DNA from: an uncultured Tateyamaria sp.
GTDB lineage: Bacteria > Pseudomonadota > Alphaproteobacteria > Rhodobacterales > Rhodobacteraceae
Reading direction: 5' to 3'
DNA length: 64,000 bases
Assembly (NCBI GenBank): GCA_947501275.1
Contig: CANMVD010000003.1
Coordinates: 1 to 64,000, forward strand
Shown here: in pieces, positions 36,104 to 45,771 of the stretch
Layout of the letters: each line of letters begins with the position of its first letter
How positions within the stretch are numbered: the stretch's first letter is position 1
Program-made: the position numbers and the translations under genes
The notes under the pieces: model-generated
What the model was told of the DNA's origin: nothing
What the model saw: only the letters and a program-made list of their open reading frames with translations
Database searches by the model: none

Positions 36104-37512
36104 AACCGGTCTCCGATCAGGAACTGCGCTGCCCGGTCCAGACGAATATGGGGCGGGCCATCACCGGGGCGCAGCGTCAGAGGTGCGGGGGCAAAGCGCA
36201 TCACGCTGTAATCCCCATCAAGCCATGCGTCCGCCCCCGACTGCGCCGGGTTGAGAATGCGGCCCGGATCATCGGGCAGTTCACCGGGGTAGAACGCGGC
36301 CTGCTTGCCCGTGTCCAGCAACGCACCGCGCACCACGTCCAACGGGGTGCCATCGTGGGTGATCGTGTCCTCTGTGGTTGCGCGCAAGGCCGCCAATGAC
36401 AGCGCCTGTGTTTCAGCGCCTGCAAAGCGCGCGCGGTCACGTGCTTGGCGGGTCAGCGCCTCCATGATGGCCGTCAGCCGCGCATGTTGGCTGTGGTGCA
36501 GGTGATCGGCCTTGGTTGCGGCAAACAGGATCTTTTCCACGCGCTTGCCCCGGAACACCTGCGTCAGAAACGCATTGCGCCCCGGCCGGAAGGCACCAAG
36601 GATCTCTGCCATACCCTGGCGCATATCCTCGACGGCGGCAGGGCCGGAATTGATCGCGCCAAGCGCATCGACAAGCACAACCTGACGATCAAGTCGCGCA
36701 AAGTGATCGCGGAAGAACGGTTGTACCACACGTGCCTTGTAGGCTTCGAAACGGCGCGCCATCTCTCGGCGCAAGGAACGGCGCGGGGCATCCCCCACCG
36801 GCAAGGGTGCGAAAGTCAGCACTGGCGATCCGGCAAGGTCCCCCGGCAACAAAAACCGTCCCGGTGTGCAGTCGTAAAACCCGGCACCACGGGCCGCATG
36901 AAGATAAGCCGTAAAGGCATCGGCAAGTCCGCGCGCCTGCACTTCATCCAGTTTCGCAGACCCATCCGCCGCTGATACCGAAACGGCGTAGTCCGCCCCT
37001 ACTGCGCGCGCATTGACCCGCTCGAGAGTTGTCGCAGACCACTCCTCATAGCTTTGCTCAAGCAGCCCCAGATCCAGCAGCCATTCACCGGGATAGTCGA
37101 TGATATCCACGTGAACAGTACGCGGGCCCTGTAATCCGGCCAGCAACCCATTTGGCCTGACGCGCAGTGACACCCGCAACTGGCTGATTGTGCGGGTGCT
37201 GTCCGGCCAAGTCGGCGGCGTGCCCATCAGTGCAGCCTTGTGTGCTTCGTAATCAAAGCGCGCGACGGTATCGTCTGGTTGCGGTTGCAGATAGGCGGCG
37301 GCGATCCGTCCTTCGCTGGCCGCCAGCAGATGGGGCATGCGGCCCCGGTCCAGCAGATTGGCCACAAGCGAGGTGATAAAGACCGTCTTGCCCGATCGCG
37401 CAAGGCCGGTGACCCCAAGCCGAATCGTGGGCTCACCCAACAAGTCGGCTCCGGTGTCGTAGATCCCCAGTGCCGCGTCGCGTACGCCGTTTGCAATTGT
37501 CGTCAGAACCAC
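36100..37512 (-). CDS. ycjX: YcjX family P-loop protein (DUF463)
   Basis: This 470-residue protein has Walker A GLARSGKTVF (about 36-45), the DYPGEWLLDLGLL segment typical of YcjX, the conserved LVDALGAINSGPAAVEDM stretch, and ATKADHLH as the nucleotide-specificity-like motif. The family is GTPase-like and of unknown cellular role, usually paired with YcjF. The start is a GTG at 37512, with AAGGGGG 6 nt upstream. It is the first gene of a four-gene operon, ycjX-GNAT-ycjF-flavoprotein, in which every junction overlaps or is 2 bp apart. Confidence 0.9.
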   Translation of the reverse strand: MVLTTIANGVRDAALGIYDTGADLLGEPTIRLGVTGLARSGKTVFITSLVANLLDRGRMPHLLAASEGRIAAAYLQPQPDDTVARFDYEAHKAALMGTPPTWPDSTRTISQLRVSLRVRPNGLLAGLQGPRTVHVDIIDYPGEWLLDLGLLEQSYEEWSATTLERVNARAVGADYAVSVSAADGSAKLDEVQARGLADAFTAYLHAARGAGFYDCTPGRFLLPGDLAGSPVLTFAPLPVGDAPRRSLRREMARRFEAYKARVVQPFFRDHFARLDRQVVLVDALGAINSGPAAVEDMRQGMAEILGAFRPGRNAFLTQVFRGKRVEKILFAATKADHLHHSQHARLTAIMEALTRQARDRARFAGAETQALSLAALRATTEDTITHDGTPLDVVRGALLDTGKQAAFYPGELPDDPGRILNPAQSGADAWLDGDYSVMRFAPAPLTLRPGDGPPHIRLDRAAQFLIGDRL

Positions 37513-37691
37513 CCGCGGCCCCCTTGTCAGTTGAAGGCAACATAAGGAGGCGAGTGACCGTGTACCATAGCGGGCATTGCGTACTGTACGGATAGACGTT
37601 GTGAAGCCCAGTTCGACAGGCCCGAACCTGATGCATTTGCCAAGCCTCGTGACCGTTGCGAGAGCTCAGGTTTGGCAGTAGGAGGAGCGCC

Positions 37692-38462
37692 ATGCCCCGC
37701 TATGCCATGAAAATCGAATACCACGGTGCGCCTTTCAACGGGTGGCAACGTCAGACGGCCCAGAACACCGTACAGGGCGTAATCGAGGCGGCGTTGGCCA
37801 AACTTGAACCGCGCGAACACACAATCGCAGCGGCAGGACGCACCGACACAGGGGTCCATGGCCTTGCGCAGGTGGCGCATGTCGACATGGAGCGTGACTG
37901 GGATCCGTTTCGGATTTCAGAAGCGTTGAACTATCATATGCGCCCCCATCCTATTGCGATTCTGGACTGTGTGCGCGCACCAGACGACTGGCATGCCCGG
38001 TTCTCTGCACGCGAGCGTCGCTATCTGTTCCGCATCCTGATGCGCCGAGCACCCGTCACGCACCTGCGGGATCTCGTTTGGCGCGTGAATCACGAGTTGG
38101 ATGTCGATGCGATGCAAAAGGCAGCACAAAGCCTTGTTGGCAAACATGATTTCACCACGTTTCGCTCTTCCATCTGCCAAGCAGAGAGCCCGATCAAAAC
38201 GCTTGATGTGCTGAATGTGACGCGCATCGAGGGCGCCCATGGCCCTGAAGCGCAATTTGATGTGCGCGCCCGGTCATTCCTGCACAATCAGGTACGCAGT
38301 TTTGTCGGCTCACTGGAGCGTGTCGGAGCAGGCTCTTGGGCGGTTGAAGATATGGCTACGGCTTTGAACGCTCGGGTACGCAGCGCCTGCGGACCGGTTT
38401 GTCCGCCCGGTGGGTTGTACCTTGCTGGGGTTGGCTACCCTGATGACCCTTTTGCGACCTAA
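37692..38462 (+). CDS. truA: tRNA pseudouridine(38-40) synthase TruA
   Basis: This 256-residue pseudouridine synthase has the catalytic aspartate Asp52 in [15 protein letters not shown]. Other typical stretches are [11 protein letters not shown] near the N-terminus and [19 protein letters not shown] near the C-terminus. It modifies U38-U40 of many tRNAs. AGGAGGAGCGCC directly before the ATG at 37692 fixes the start. Its TAA stop overlaps the TAG stop of the convergent DUF3726 gene. Confidence 0.96.
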   Translation: MPRYAMKIEYHGAPFNGWQRQTAQNTVQGVIEAALAKLEPREHTIAAAGRTDTGVHGLAQVAHVDMERDWDPFRISEALNYHMRPHPIAILDCVRAPDDWHARFSARERRYLFRILMRRAPVTHLRDLVWRVNHELDVDAMQKAAQSLVGKHDFTTFRSSICQAESPIKTLDVLNVTRIEGAHGPEAQFDVRARSFLHNQVRSFVGSLERVGAGSWAVEDMATALNARVRSACGPVCPPGGLYLAGVGYPDDPFAT

Positions 38463-38959
38463 TCGGTGTCCATCAGACCCGCCCCTGCGCCCATGGCCCG
38501 AGAGGCGGCACTGTCGGGAACGTACGTGCGGGCGGCCAATTTTGTGAGTTTGGCCATAAGGCTCGTGCTGACCTGAAGCCGCTCTGGCCGTTGGCGCGTA
38601 CTGGGCGATGTCAGATCAAGCGCCGCCAGAACGGTCGATCCCTTCACTTCGACAGCTGCACGACACGGTAGTCCAAACAGCCAACTGACCAGCAAAGTAC
38701 GTATAGTGGCATCTTCTTCGCCGGTCGCAACGGGCCGGGGCGACATTGAGGCCTCTTCGATGATTTCCTCTACCCGGTGCGCTACAGCCAGAATCTGGTC
38801 AGGAGAGTCCAGGGCAGCCTGAACAGGCACCTCAGGGCCACCATCCGCAAGATGCCGGGCCAACATGGCTCCGAAGGCAAGCGACTGCGCGGCCGGCACC
38901 CCGGCACCCGTGGCAGCACGTACGCCCAGCGCCTGAACTTCCGTCCAAGACGCGCTCAC
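38459..38959 (-). CDS. DUF3726-like conserved hypothetical protein
   Basis: This 166-residue protein starting with GTG ([20 protein letters not shown]) overlaps the stop of the upstream gene as GTGA, which strongly suggests translational coupling. The N-terminal part resembles DUF3726, but I cannot name a function. There is no membrane segment. Longer in-frame starts (TTG at 38983) exist but would overlap the partner gene more deeply. It is convergent with truA, and their stop codons overlap by 2 bp. Confidence 0.65.
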   Translation of the reverse strand: MSASWTEVQALGVRAATGAGVPAAQSLAFGAMLARHLADGGPEVPVQAALDSPDQILAVAHRVEEIIEEASMSPRPVATGEEDATIRTLLVSWLFGLPCRAAVEVKGSTVLAALDLTSPSTRQRPERLQVSTSLMAKLTKLAARTYVPDSAASRAMGAGAGLMDTD

Positions 38960-40599
38960 GATGCCATCACCGGTAGCCACCAATCATCCATGTCCAACGT
39001 CAATTCATCCCCCAGCGGCGCTCCCTGCGCCAAAGTGATCCGTGTCCACAGATGTGATTTAGGATCGAACTTGGTTGCACCAAAGAAGCTGAGCTTACAT
39101 CGGAGCATATCTATGGGGCGACATGTCGCCGCAATCAGATTGTCCCGGATTTCGGAATACGGATGTCGTGAAAGGATAGAGACCCTTGCAACAGCATGTG
39201 CGTGCTGGGGATGGTCGGCGAGAAACTGCGACACCGGCATGTCGTCCCGAGGCAAATCCTTATGCAATTGCGTGACCCTGCGCGCGATATCAAGCGGGCT
39301 TTCCAGCTCTGCGCCCGCTTCGGCAAATCGGTTACCGATGCGCGGTTCCAACTTGGCCGCGCTTACATACCAGAACCGTTCGCACTCAGGTGCCGCGTTG
39401 TAGTCGAGCTTCATCGCCCACGTCCAATCATCCTCGATGGATTTGCGCAACGCCTCCGTGCCGCTTTGTGCAACAGGCAGCGCACCAAATGGATCAGCCA
39501 TGCAATCTGCAAGCCCGTCTACAACCTCGGGCATCACCTCAAGCATCAGGGAAATCGCCATCTCCTGCACAGGAATGCTATGCCTTTGAACGACTTGCCA
39601 GAACGCCTCAAATGGCGATTGATCCGGTAGATCGGGCAGACAGCCACAAAGAACGTACCAATCCTGCTCGGCTTGACGCAGCACTGCATCATGTTCCTGC
39701 GCGGGCACATGCCACTCACGCAGATGACGCCCCGCACGGGCCGCCAGGCTGATCATCCGTGTGCGGGTTTCGCTGCTCACCTGATCAATGGCCCGTACCC
39801 GCGCCAGCGCCGTTTCCCGCGCCACCATCCAATTGTTGAGCAGCACCGGATGGTTCACGAGGAATGGGGCCATCCCAAGCCCTGTGGCGTTTCCGATGCC
39901 AAAGTGCCGCGCGACCGAACGCTCAAGCGTGCCCTGCCCGACATGCTCGACCAGATCGATTGTAAATTGACGAATAAGGTAGACTGTCAACATTTCGGCT
40001 GCGAATGCGCCGGACATTTCCGGGCGGTCCGAGATCAAATAGCGGTCCGCAATGCCGAACTTGCCGTTTCCGTAAACGGCAGTGGTGCGCATAAGGTATC
40101 CGATGTCACGTACCAACGCGGGATCAGGCTGTTGCCCTGCGCGCAATGCCCCTACCGTCGCAGTCCAAAGCCGCATCGATTTATTGGCGCGGCTCAGAAC
40201 AAGGTCACGCGGGCCGAACCGTCCAGCTTCTTGCAAGGGTGCGTTGGCTTTGATCCGCGCGATGTCGTCAGTTTCTGGCACCCCGTCGAAAAGAACAAAT
40301 GCCGCGTCCCATGCTGTCGCGATCACGCGGTCGCTGCGCAATTCAGGCGGTAACGGTGTGGTGATGGCGACCAGCGAATAGGTGTGCCCGTTCAGAACGA
40401 CAGACAGGACTGCGTGGCCAATGCCATCTTCGTCCATCTGCCACACATCGCGGCGAACCTTTGCCTGTTCCTTGCACAAACGCCGTACAAGCACCCGTAA
40501 AAAACTAAGCCGCGAAGGCATCATAGCCCCCATACGGGAAAGCCGCATCACCGTTTCGGGGGCACGCAAGGGGGCCATATGATCAACGCTGTCTCTCAC
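38956..40599 (-). CDS. Conserved hypothetical protein, partner of the DUF3726-like gene
   Basis: This is a soluble protein of about 547 residues with no signal or membrane segments. Stretches that look conserved include GRFGPRDLVLSRANKSMRLW, IADRYLISDRPEM and DRPEMSGAFAAEMLTVYLIRQF. I do not recognise a catalytic motif or a named family. It is probably a Rhodobacterales metabolic-island protein. The start used is GTG at 40599; an ATG at 40578 is equally plausible. It is coupled by GTGA to the DUF3726-like gene, and the two are likely functional partners. Confidence 0.65.
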   Translation of the reverse strand: MRDSVDHMAPLRAPETVMRLSRMGAMMPSRLSFLRVLVRRLCKEQAKVRRDVWQMDEDGIGHAVLSVVLNGHTYSLVAITTPLPPELRSDRVIATAWDAAFVLFDGVPETDDIARIKANAPLQEAGRFGPRDLVLSRANKSMRLWTATVGALRAGQQPDPALVRDIGYLMRTTAVYGNGKFGIADRYLISDRPEMSGAFAAEMLTVYLIRQFTIDLVEHVGQGTLERSVARHFGIGNATGLGMAPFLVNHPVLLNNWMVARETALARVRAIDQVSSETRTRMISLAARAGRHLREWHVPAQEHDAVLRQAEQDWYVLCGCLPDLPDQSPFEAFWQVVQRHSIPVQEMAISLMLEVMPEVVDGLADCMADPFGALPVAQSGTEALRKSIEDDWTWAMKLDYNAAPECERFWYVSAAKLEPRIGNRFAEAGAELESPLDIARRVTQLHKDLPRDDMPVSQFLADHPQHAHAVARVSILSRHPYSEIRDNLIAATCRPIDMLRCKLSFFGATKFDPKSHLWTRITLAQGAPLGDELTLDMDDWWLPVMAS

Positions 40600-40705
40600 G
40601 CCTTAGATGTGGCGTATTGAGGCCGCGTGGCGCAAGCATTTTCCGGCACGCAATGTCGCCGGAAAACGACACTGTGTCTGGTATCAGGTTAGGCGGGGGC
40701 CGTGG

Positions 40706-41941
40706 TCAGACAGGCCTCTGTGTATACTTTTTCAGTTCAGCCCGAGCGACTTGCCGGCGGTGCACCGCATCTGGTCCATCGGCCAGGCGCAGAGTGCGTT
40801 GATGCGTCCAGGCATTTGCAAGGGGCGTGTCTTGACTGATCCCCTGACCGCCATGCATCTGTACAGCTTCATCAATCACCTTGAGAGACACGCGTGGCGC
40901 GATCACCTTGATCTGGCTGATCCAAGGTGCCGCCGCCCGCGCATCGCCCTGATCCATCATCCACGCCGCCTTGAGACACAGCAGACGCGCCATTTCGATC
41001 TCCATCCGGCATTCGGCAATGATATCGTAATTCGCGCCCAGCTGAGCCAAAGGCTTGCCAAACGCCTCCTTGGATAGCGACCGGCGGCACATCAGTTCCA
41101 GTGCAGCCTCAGCCTGACCGATGGCGCGCATACAGTGATGAATGCGCCCTGGTCCAAGGCGACCCTGCGCAATCTCAAAACCACGCCCCTCACCCAGCAG
41201 AATATTCTCGGCCGGAACCCGCACGTTGGTAAAGCGGATATGCATATGCCCGTGGGGCGCGTCGTCATGCCCATAAACAAGCATCGGGCGCAGGATCTCG
41301 ATTCCTTCGGACGCAGCAGGCACCACAATCATCGACTGCCGTTTGTGTTTGGGGTCTTCATCATCGCCCGTTTTGACCATGACGATGTAGACCTTGCAGC
41401 GCGGATCTCCGGCACCAGATGCCCAGTACTTTTCGCCATTCAGGACATAGTGATCGCCATCCCGCACACATGACATCGAAATGTTGGTGGCGTCCGATGA
41501 AGCAACATCGGGTTCGGTCATCAAGTAGGCTGAGCGGATCTCGCCCTCAAGCAGCGGAGCCAGCCACTGCTGCTTCATCGTGTCCGTACCGTAACGCTCA
41601 AACACTTCCATGTTGCCGGTGTCCGGGGCTGAACAGTTGAACACCTCGGCTCCAAGCGGGGTTTTGCCCATTTCTTCGGCGAAATGTGCATATTCCACAG
41701 TGGACAGTCCAAAGCCGCGCGCGCTGTCTGTGAGCCAGAAATTCCACAATCCTGCAGTCTTGGCCTTGGCCTTCAGGCTTTCCAGAATTTCGGTCTGGCG
41801 GTCCGTATAGGCCCATCGATCCCCTTTGGCGACCTCGGCCGCATACTCATCTTCGAGAGGTACGATTTCATCGCGGATCATCGTCGCGACACGATCAAGC
41901 AATGCGCGATTTTCAGGCGCAAGGCCAAAGGTCATATCCAT
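40706..41941 (-). CDS. Acyl-CoA dehydrogenase family protein
   Basis: This 411-residue flavoprotein has an N-terminal helical domain, a middle beta domain (YLMTEPDVASSDATNI, the flavin-binding region; GEKYWASGAGDPR) and a C-terminal helical domain with RIHHCMRAIGQAEAALELM and MHGGQGISQDTPLANAW. This is the long-type subgroup seen in ACAD10/11-like and many bacterial proteins. It oxidises acyl-CoA thioesters with transfer to ETF; chain specificity is unknown. GGAGGAACTTAC precedes the ATG. It is divergent from a MarR regulator that may control it. Confidence 0.9.
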   Translation of the reverse strand: MDMTFGLAPENRALLDRVATMIRDEIVPLEDEYAAEVAKGDRWAYTDRQTEILESLKAKAKTAGLWNFWLTDSARGFGLSTVEYAHFAEEMGKTPLGAEVFNCSAPDTGNMEVFERYGTDTMKQQWLAPLLEGEIRSAYLMTEPDVASSDATNISMSCVRDGDHYVLNGEKYWASGAGDPRCKVYIVMVKTGDDEDPKHKRQSMIVVPAASEGIEILRPMLVYGHDDAPHGHMHIRFTNVRVPAENILLGEGRGFEIAQGRLGPGRIHHCMRAIGQAEAALELMCRRSLSKEAFGKPLAQLGANYDIIAECRMEIEMARLLCLKAAWMMDQGDARAAAPWISQIKVIAPRVSLKVIDEAVQMHGGQGISQDTPLANAWTHQRTLRLADGPDAVHRRQVARAELKKYTQRPV

Positions 41942-42085
41942 GTAAGTTCCTCCCTGATTGCGTGTAGGGTCGCGCGAAACTCAGCCATTGTCCACAGGCG
42001 ACGCTTGAGGGTTGCAGCAATATTGTGAGACCAAAAAAGGGGCGTTTTTTACCACCCTCTGATCTGGTCGGAAAGCGATCTAAGC

Positions 42086-42099
42086 GATGATATGTCATC
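42086..42099. promoter_or_regulatory. Palindrome in the acyl-CoA dehydrogenase / marR intergenic region
   Basis: GATGA-TATG-TCATC is a perfect 5-bp inverted repeat with a 4-nt spacer, in the 317-bp gap (41942-42258) between the divergent genes. It is a candidate operator for the adjacent MarR-family protein, which typically binds a short palindrome. No other clear element was seen in the gap, apart from a T-rich run near 42226. Confidence 0.3.
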
Positions 42100-42258
42100 A
42101 GTTTCGTTGTTCGCTACATCGCCAGAGCGCTTGTACTTGCGCAGCTCACAATGGCACGCCTGTATCCTTGGGCCATTTCGCGCTAAGCTATTGCCTATAT
42201 ACCTTCTGCGATCGGGGACATCCGCAGATTTTTTGATAACTTATCTGACGAAACGCTT

Positions 42259-42723
42259 ATGGAACATAGAACAAAGCTGAATGCGCCGCAGGACCTGAGC
42301 GATTTTGTGACGTTTCGGCTGAACCGGCTGCAAGCTACATTGAACAGCCAGGCCCAGCACATACTGAAGCTGTGTTCCGACATCGGGCAATCGGAATGGC
42401 GTGTCCTGATCCTTGCCGTGGATCGCGGCGAAAGTACAATGGCCAAGATCGTGCGTGACGGGAGAATGGACAAGGCGCAGGTCAGCCGCGCAGTCAAGTC
42501 GTTGATCCAAAAGAGGTACATGTTGAGCCGTGTCGATCCGGACGATCAACGCCAAAGCATATTGACCCCAACCGAAACGGGTCAGGCTTTGCACGCCGAG
42601 ATCATGCCACGGATGAAGGAACGACAGCATAATCTGTTGGCGGGTCTGAGCGACGATGAGATCGAAAGATTTTACGCCGTTCTGGATCAATTGGAGATGT
42701 CGGCCCGAGCGCGCGACTTCTGA
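42259..42723 (+). CDS. MarR family transcriptional regulator
   Basis: This 154-residue winged-helix protein has the MarR layout. Dimerisation helices flank a helix-turn-helix (about 60-85, MAKIVRDGRMDKAQVSRAVK) and the wing with RVDPDDQRQSILTPTETG. MarR proteins repress nearby genes and release DNA on binding phenolic or acyl ligands. It is divergent from the acyl-CoA dehydrogenase and convergent with the tautomerase gene, and both are plausible targets. The ligand cannot be deduced. Confidence 0.9.
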   Translation: MEHRTKLNAPQDLSDFVTFRLNRLQATLNSQAQHILKLCSDIGQSEWRVLILAVDRGESTMAKIVRDGRMDKAQVSRAVKSLIQKRYMLSRVDPDDQRQSILTPTETGQALHAEIMPRMKERQHNLLAGLSDDEIERFYAVLDQLEMSARARDF

Positions 42724-42798
42724 TATCGTTTCAAAAGCCTTGAATGGCATCGCTCAGAACGTTCCTGCTCACTTGCCGAATTATGGATCACAAGATCT

Positions 42799-43191
42799 TC
42801 AGTGCATGTTCGGTGGCAGGTAGTTGCGGATGGAACTGGTTTTACGGCTGAAGTCCGGATCAAGTTCGCGCAGTTCCAGCGACAGCATAAATGGTGCCTG
42901 TGCCATGTGAGCCGCAGTATAGTCCTGCGCCGCGGCAAAGACCGCGTCAGTCGCTCGCGACTTGGCCTCGGGCGCTCGTCCTGCCGCAAGCCGGATGGTG
43001 ATGTCGACAAATCCATGTCCAGGATCACCATCTGCAATGACGACATGTTGCGCGCGCATGGCACGAACACGAATGCCTGCGGGGGGGAACACGCCTGTCG
43101 CGCTCGCTGCATCTTTCAACGCCACACATAACCCGTGCATGTCCAATGCATCATCAAGGTTGGCAGAGTATTCGATGGATATATGCGGCAT
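42799..43191 (-). CDS. 5-carboxymethyl-2-hydroxymuconate isomerase-like tautomerase
   Basis: This 130-residue protein is of the CHMI family. It starts MPHISIEYSANLDD, giving the N-terminal Pro2 that acts as catalytic base in this tautomerase superfamily. CHMI works in homoprotocatechuate degradation, but no other genes of that pathway are present. It follows cobQ by 22 bp and may be co-transcribed with the cobalamin genes. A substrate other than the classical one is possible. Confidence 0.8.
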   Translation of the reverse strand: MPHISIEYSANLDDALDMHGLCVALKDAASATGVFPPAGIRVRAMRAQHVVIADGDPGHGFVDITIRLAAGRAPEAKSRATDAVFAAAQDYTAAHMAQAPFMLSLELRELDPDFSRKTSSIRNYLPPNMH

Positions 43192-43213
43192 GGTGCCAGT
43201 GTGTTCATCCACT

Positions 43214-44659
43214 CTAACGGGCGCAAGCCAAAAGGGCATCTATGTCCAAATGCGCCTCCAAGTGGTCGGCCAGCGCGTCCAACGTCGCCTCGACCGTTGC
43301 GCCATACTCGCTTTCGCTGTGGACTGCGAAATCCGCCAACCATGACCGGCGGAAGGCATCATCGCGAAACATTCCATGCAAATAGCTGCCCTGAATGCGC
43401 CCATCTGCGCTGATCGCGCCATCATCCTTGCCCGCAATGCGCGCAAACGGACGCGCGCAGTCCGGCCCCGTCGTGCGCCCCTTGTGGATTTCATAACCGA
43501 AAATCGACTGGCCCGACGGGACATGCCGCGCCGATGTCTCGGTGAGCCGTTTGTCCCCTGTCATCTGCGTTTCGACATCCAGAAGGCCCAGACCAGCCTC
43601 GCGCCCCGCCGCACCTTCGATCCCGTCGGGGTCATCAATGAAGTGGCCCATCATCTGATACCCGCCACAGATCCCCAAAACATGCCCGCCCCTGCGCACA
43701 TGCGCTGCGATGTCACCATCCCAGCCTTGTGCCCGCACAAATCGCATGTCCGCCCGCGTCGACTTGCTGCCGGGGATAATCACAAGATCCGTGTCACCGG
43801 GCAAAGGCTGCCCCGCATGCAGCATGGTGACCCGCACGTCCGGCTCTTGCGCCAAAGGGTCCAGATCATCGAAATTGGCGATGCGTGACAGCTTCAGGCA
43901 GACAACGTGCAAGCCCCCGGCCCCGGCGCGTGTGCGGATATCCAACGCGTCTTCGGCGGGCAATTTCCACGCATCGTCAAACCACGGAACCACTCCGAAT
44001 CCACGCCAACCGGTATGATCGCTGATCAACGCGTATCCGTCGTCAAACAATCGGGGATCGCCGCGAAAGCGGTTGATGAGGAACCCGGCAATCATGTCTG
44101 CGTCCTTAGGGTCGATCACCTCTTGCGTGCCGACAATCTGGGCGATCACTCCGCCCCGGTCGATGTCTCCAGCCAAAACAACGGGCACATTGCCAGCCCG
44201 CGCAAAGCCCATGTTCGCGATGTCACCGGGGCGCAAGTTAACCTCTGCCGGGCTGCCTGCGCCTTCGACAAGGACAAGGTCATGGCGCGACTTGAGACGT
44301 TCAAAGCTGTCCAGCACCGAAGCCATCAATTGTGGCTTCAGGGCGGCATATTCCCGCGCCTTAACGGTCGTCAACCGCTTACCCTGCACAACCACCTGAC
44401 TGCCCACATCCGTTTCGGGCTTGAGCAGTACGGGGTTCATATCCGTATGGGCAGGCAGGCCACAGGCGACGGCCTGCAAGGCCTGTGCACGCCCGATTTC
44501 GCCGCCATCCGATGTAACCGCCGCGTTGTTGGACATGTTCTGCGGTTTGAATGGCGCGACAGACAAACCAAGCCGGACCGCCGCCCGGCACAAGCCAGCC
44601 ACCAACATGGACTTGCCCACATTGGACCCGGTGCCCTGCAACATCAAAGCGCGGCTCAT
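43214..44659 (-). CDS. cobQ: Cobyric acid synthase
   Basis: This 481-residue amidotransferase amidates adenosylcobyrinic acid a,c-diamide to adenosylcobyric acid. It has an N-terminal ATPase domain with P-loop GTGSNVGKS (9-17) and a C-terminal glutaminase domain with the nucleophile Cys in [11 protein letters not shown] and a late catalytic His near the GSYLHGMF segment. The start at 44659 overlaps the stop of the upstream membrane gene as ATGA; a longer in-frame form is disfavoured. Confidence 0.95.
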   Translation of the reverse strand: MSRALMLQGTGSNVGKSMLVAGLCRAAVRLGLSVAPFKPQNMSNNAAVTSDGGEIGRAQALQAVACGLPAHTDMNPVLLKPETDVGSQVVVQGKRLTTVKAREYAALKPQLMASVLDSFERLKSRHDLVLVEGAGSPAEVNLRPGDIANMGFARAGNVPVVLAGDIDRGGVIAQIVGTQEVIDPKDADMIAGFLINRFRGDPRLFDDGYALISDHTGWRGFGVVPWFDDAWKLPAEDALDIRTRAGAGGLHVVCLKLSRIANFDDLDPLAQEPDVRVTMLHAGQPLPGDTDLVIIPGSKSTRADMRFVRAQGWDGDIAAHVRRGGHVLGICGGYQMMGHFIDDPDGIEGAAGREAGLGLLDVETQMTGDKRLTETSARHVPSGQSIFGYEIHKGRTTGPDCARPFARIAGKDDGAISADGRIQGSYLHGMFRDDAFRRSWLADFAVHSESEYGATVEATLDALADHLEAHLDIDALLACAR

Positions 44660-45120
44660 GGGCGTGACCTGCGACGCCAGAATACCACTGCGGCCACACA
44701 ACAGATCAGCACCTCAAAACCAAACGTCCAGAGTAACAAAAAGGACAACACCCAATGGCTTTGGCTGGCGGGCACCTCAACGAGCGGGCCCTGCCATGAG
44801 ACATCACCAAAACCCCATCGCACGGCCCCGGCAATGCTGCCCAAAGCCAAATGGATGAGGCCACCAAGACCCAATCCAAACAGAACGCGGATCGAAAGTG
44901 TAAGCCCGATCAACAAAATCGCCGCCCACAGCGCGGGGGCATGGGTGATATAGGTGTGGTGATGCACGGCACCGTGATCCACAAACACAAACCACACCAT
45001 GTCGAGATCCGGCAAAACCGTGCCAGCCAACAGTGCCCACCAGATCACCGTGTCACGGGCCCAACTGCGTTCCAGCGTACAGGCCGCCAAATATCCGGCA
45101 GGTAGGTGACCGACAATCAT
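44656..45120 (-). CDS. Membrane-bound metal-dependent hydrolase-like protein (YdjM/DUF457 type)
   Basis: This 154-residue protein has about four membrane helices and a histidine-rich first loop ([20 protein letters not shown]) preceded by [11 protein letters not shown]. This pattern resembles the YdjM/LexA-regulated inner-membrane hydrolase family (PF04307). The reaction is unknown; the His/Asp cluster could bind metal. It sits between cobO (39 bp upstream) and cobQ (4-bp overlap), so it is probably expressed with cobalamin genes, although the family has no established role in that pathway. Confidence 0.75.
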   Translation of the reverse strand: MIVGHLPAGYLAACTLERSWARDTVIWWALLAGTVLPDLDMVWFVFVDHGAVHHHTYITHAPALWAAILLIGLTLSIRVLFGLGLGGLIHLALGSIAGAVRWGFGDVSWQGPLVEVPASQSHWVLSFLLLWTFGFEVLICCVAAVVFWRRRSRP

Positions 45121-45159
45121 TTCAACCCCTCTGAATGGCGCACGTCCTGTGCGCCGGGC

Positions 45160-45771
45160 TCAGAACTCGACACCCTTTTGGGCCTTCACACCAAGTTCCT
45201 TGAAGGGATGCTTGATCAGGGTCATCTCCGTCACCAGATCGGCGGCCTCGATCAGTTCGGGCTTGGCATTGCGGCCGGTCAGAACGACGTGGGTCATCTG
45301 GGGCTTTTCGGTCATCAGGAAATCGACAACCTCGTCGATATCCAGATAGTCATAACGCAGCGCGATGTTGATTTCGTCCAGCAACACAAACTGGATCTCT
45401 GGATCAAGGATCTGTTCCTTGGCGATGCGCCAGCCGTTCTCGGCGGCGGCCACGTCACGGGCGCGATCCTGAGTTTCCCACGTAAACCCCTCACCGGACA
45501 CGAAAAACCGGCACTCATCAGCAAAGCGGTCGCGCAGAAATGTCTTTTCACCAGTGTCCCAGTTTCCCTTGATGAATTGCACAACCGCACAAGGCATCCC
45601 GTGGGAAATACAGCGCATGATCATGCCAAAACCCGATGATGATTTGCCCTTGCCGGGGCCTGTATGCACCATGATCAGACCTTTTGTTTCAGTCTTGGTC
45701 TCCATCATCTTGTCGCGGGCCGCCTTGATCTTTTTCATCTTGGCGTTGTGGCGTTCGTTGATGTCGGTCAT
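45160..45771 (-). CDS. cobO: Cob(I)yrinic acid a,c-diamide adenosyltransferase
   Basis: This 203-residue CobO/BtuR/CobA-type protein has Walker A-like GPGKGKSSSGFG and the segments VVQFIKGNWDTGEK and VLLDEINIALRYDYLD. It transfers the adenosyl group of ATP to Co(I) of corrinoids. The start at 45771 (MTDINERHNAKM) overlaps the HAD gene stop as ATGA. It is in the leftward unit HAD-cobO-ydjM-like-cobQ-tautomerase. Confidence 0.95.
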   Translation of the reverse strand: MTDINERHNAKMKKIKAARDKMMETKTETKGLIMVHTGPGKGKSSSGFGMIMRCISHGMPCAVVQFIKGNWDTGEKTFLRDRFADECRFFVSGEGFTWETQDRARDVAAAENGWRIAKEQILDPEIQFVLLDEINIALRYDYLDIDEVVDFLMTEKPQMTHVVLTGRNAKPELIEAADLVTEMTLIKHPFKELGVKAQKGVEF

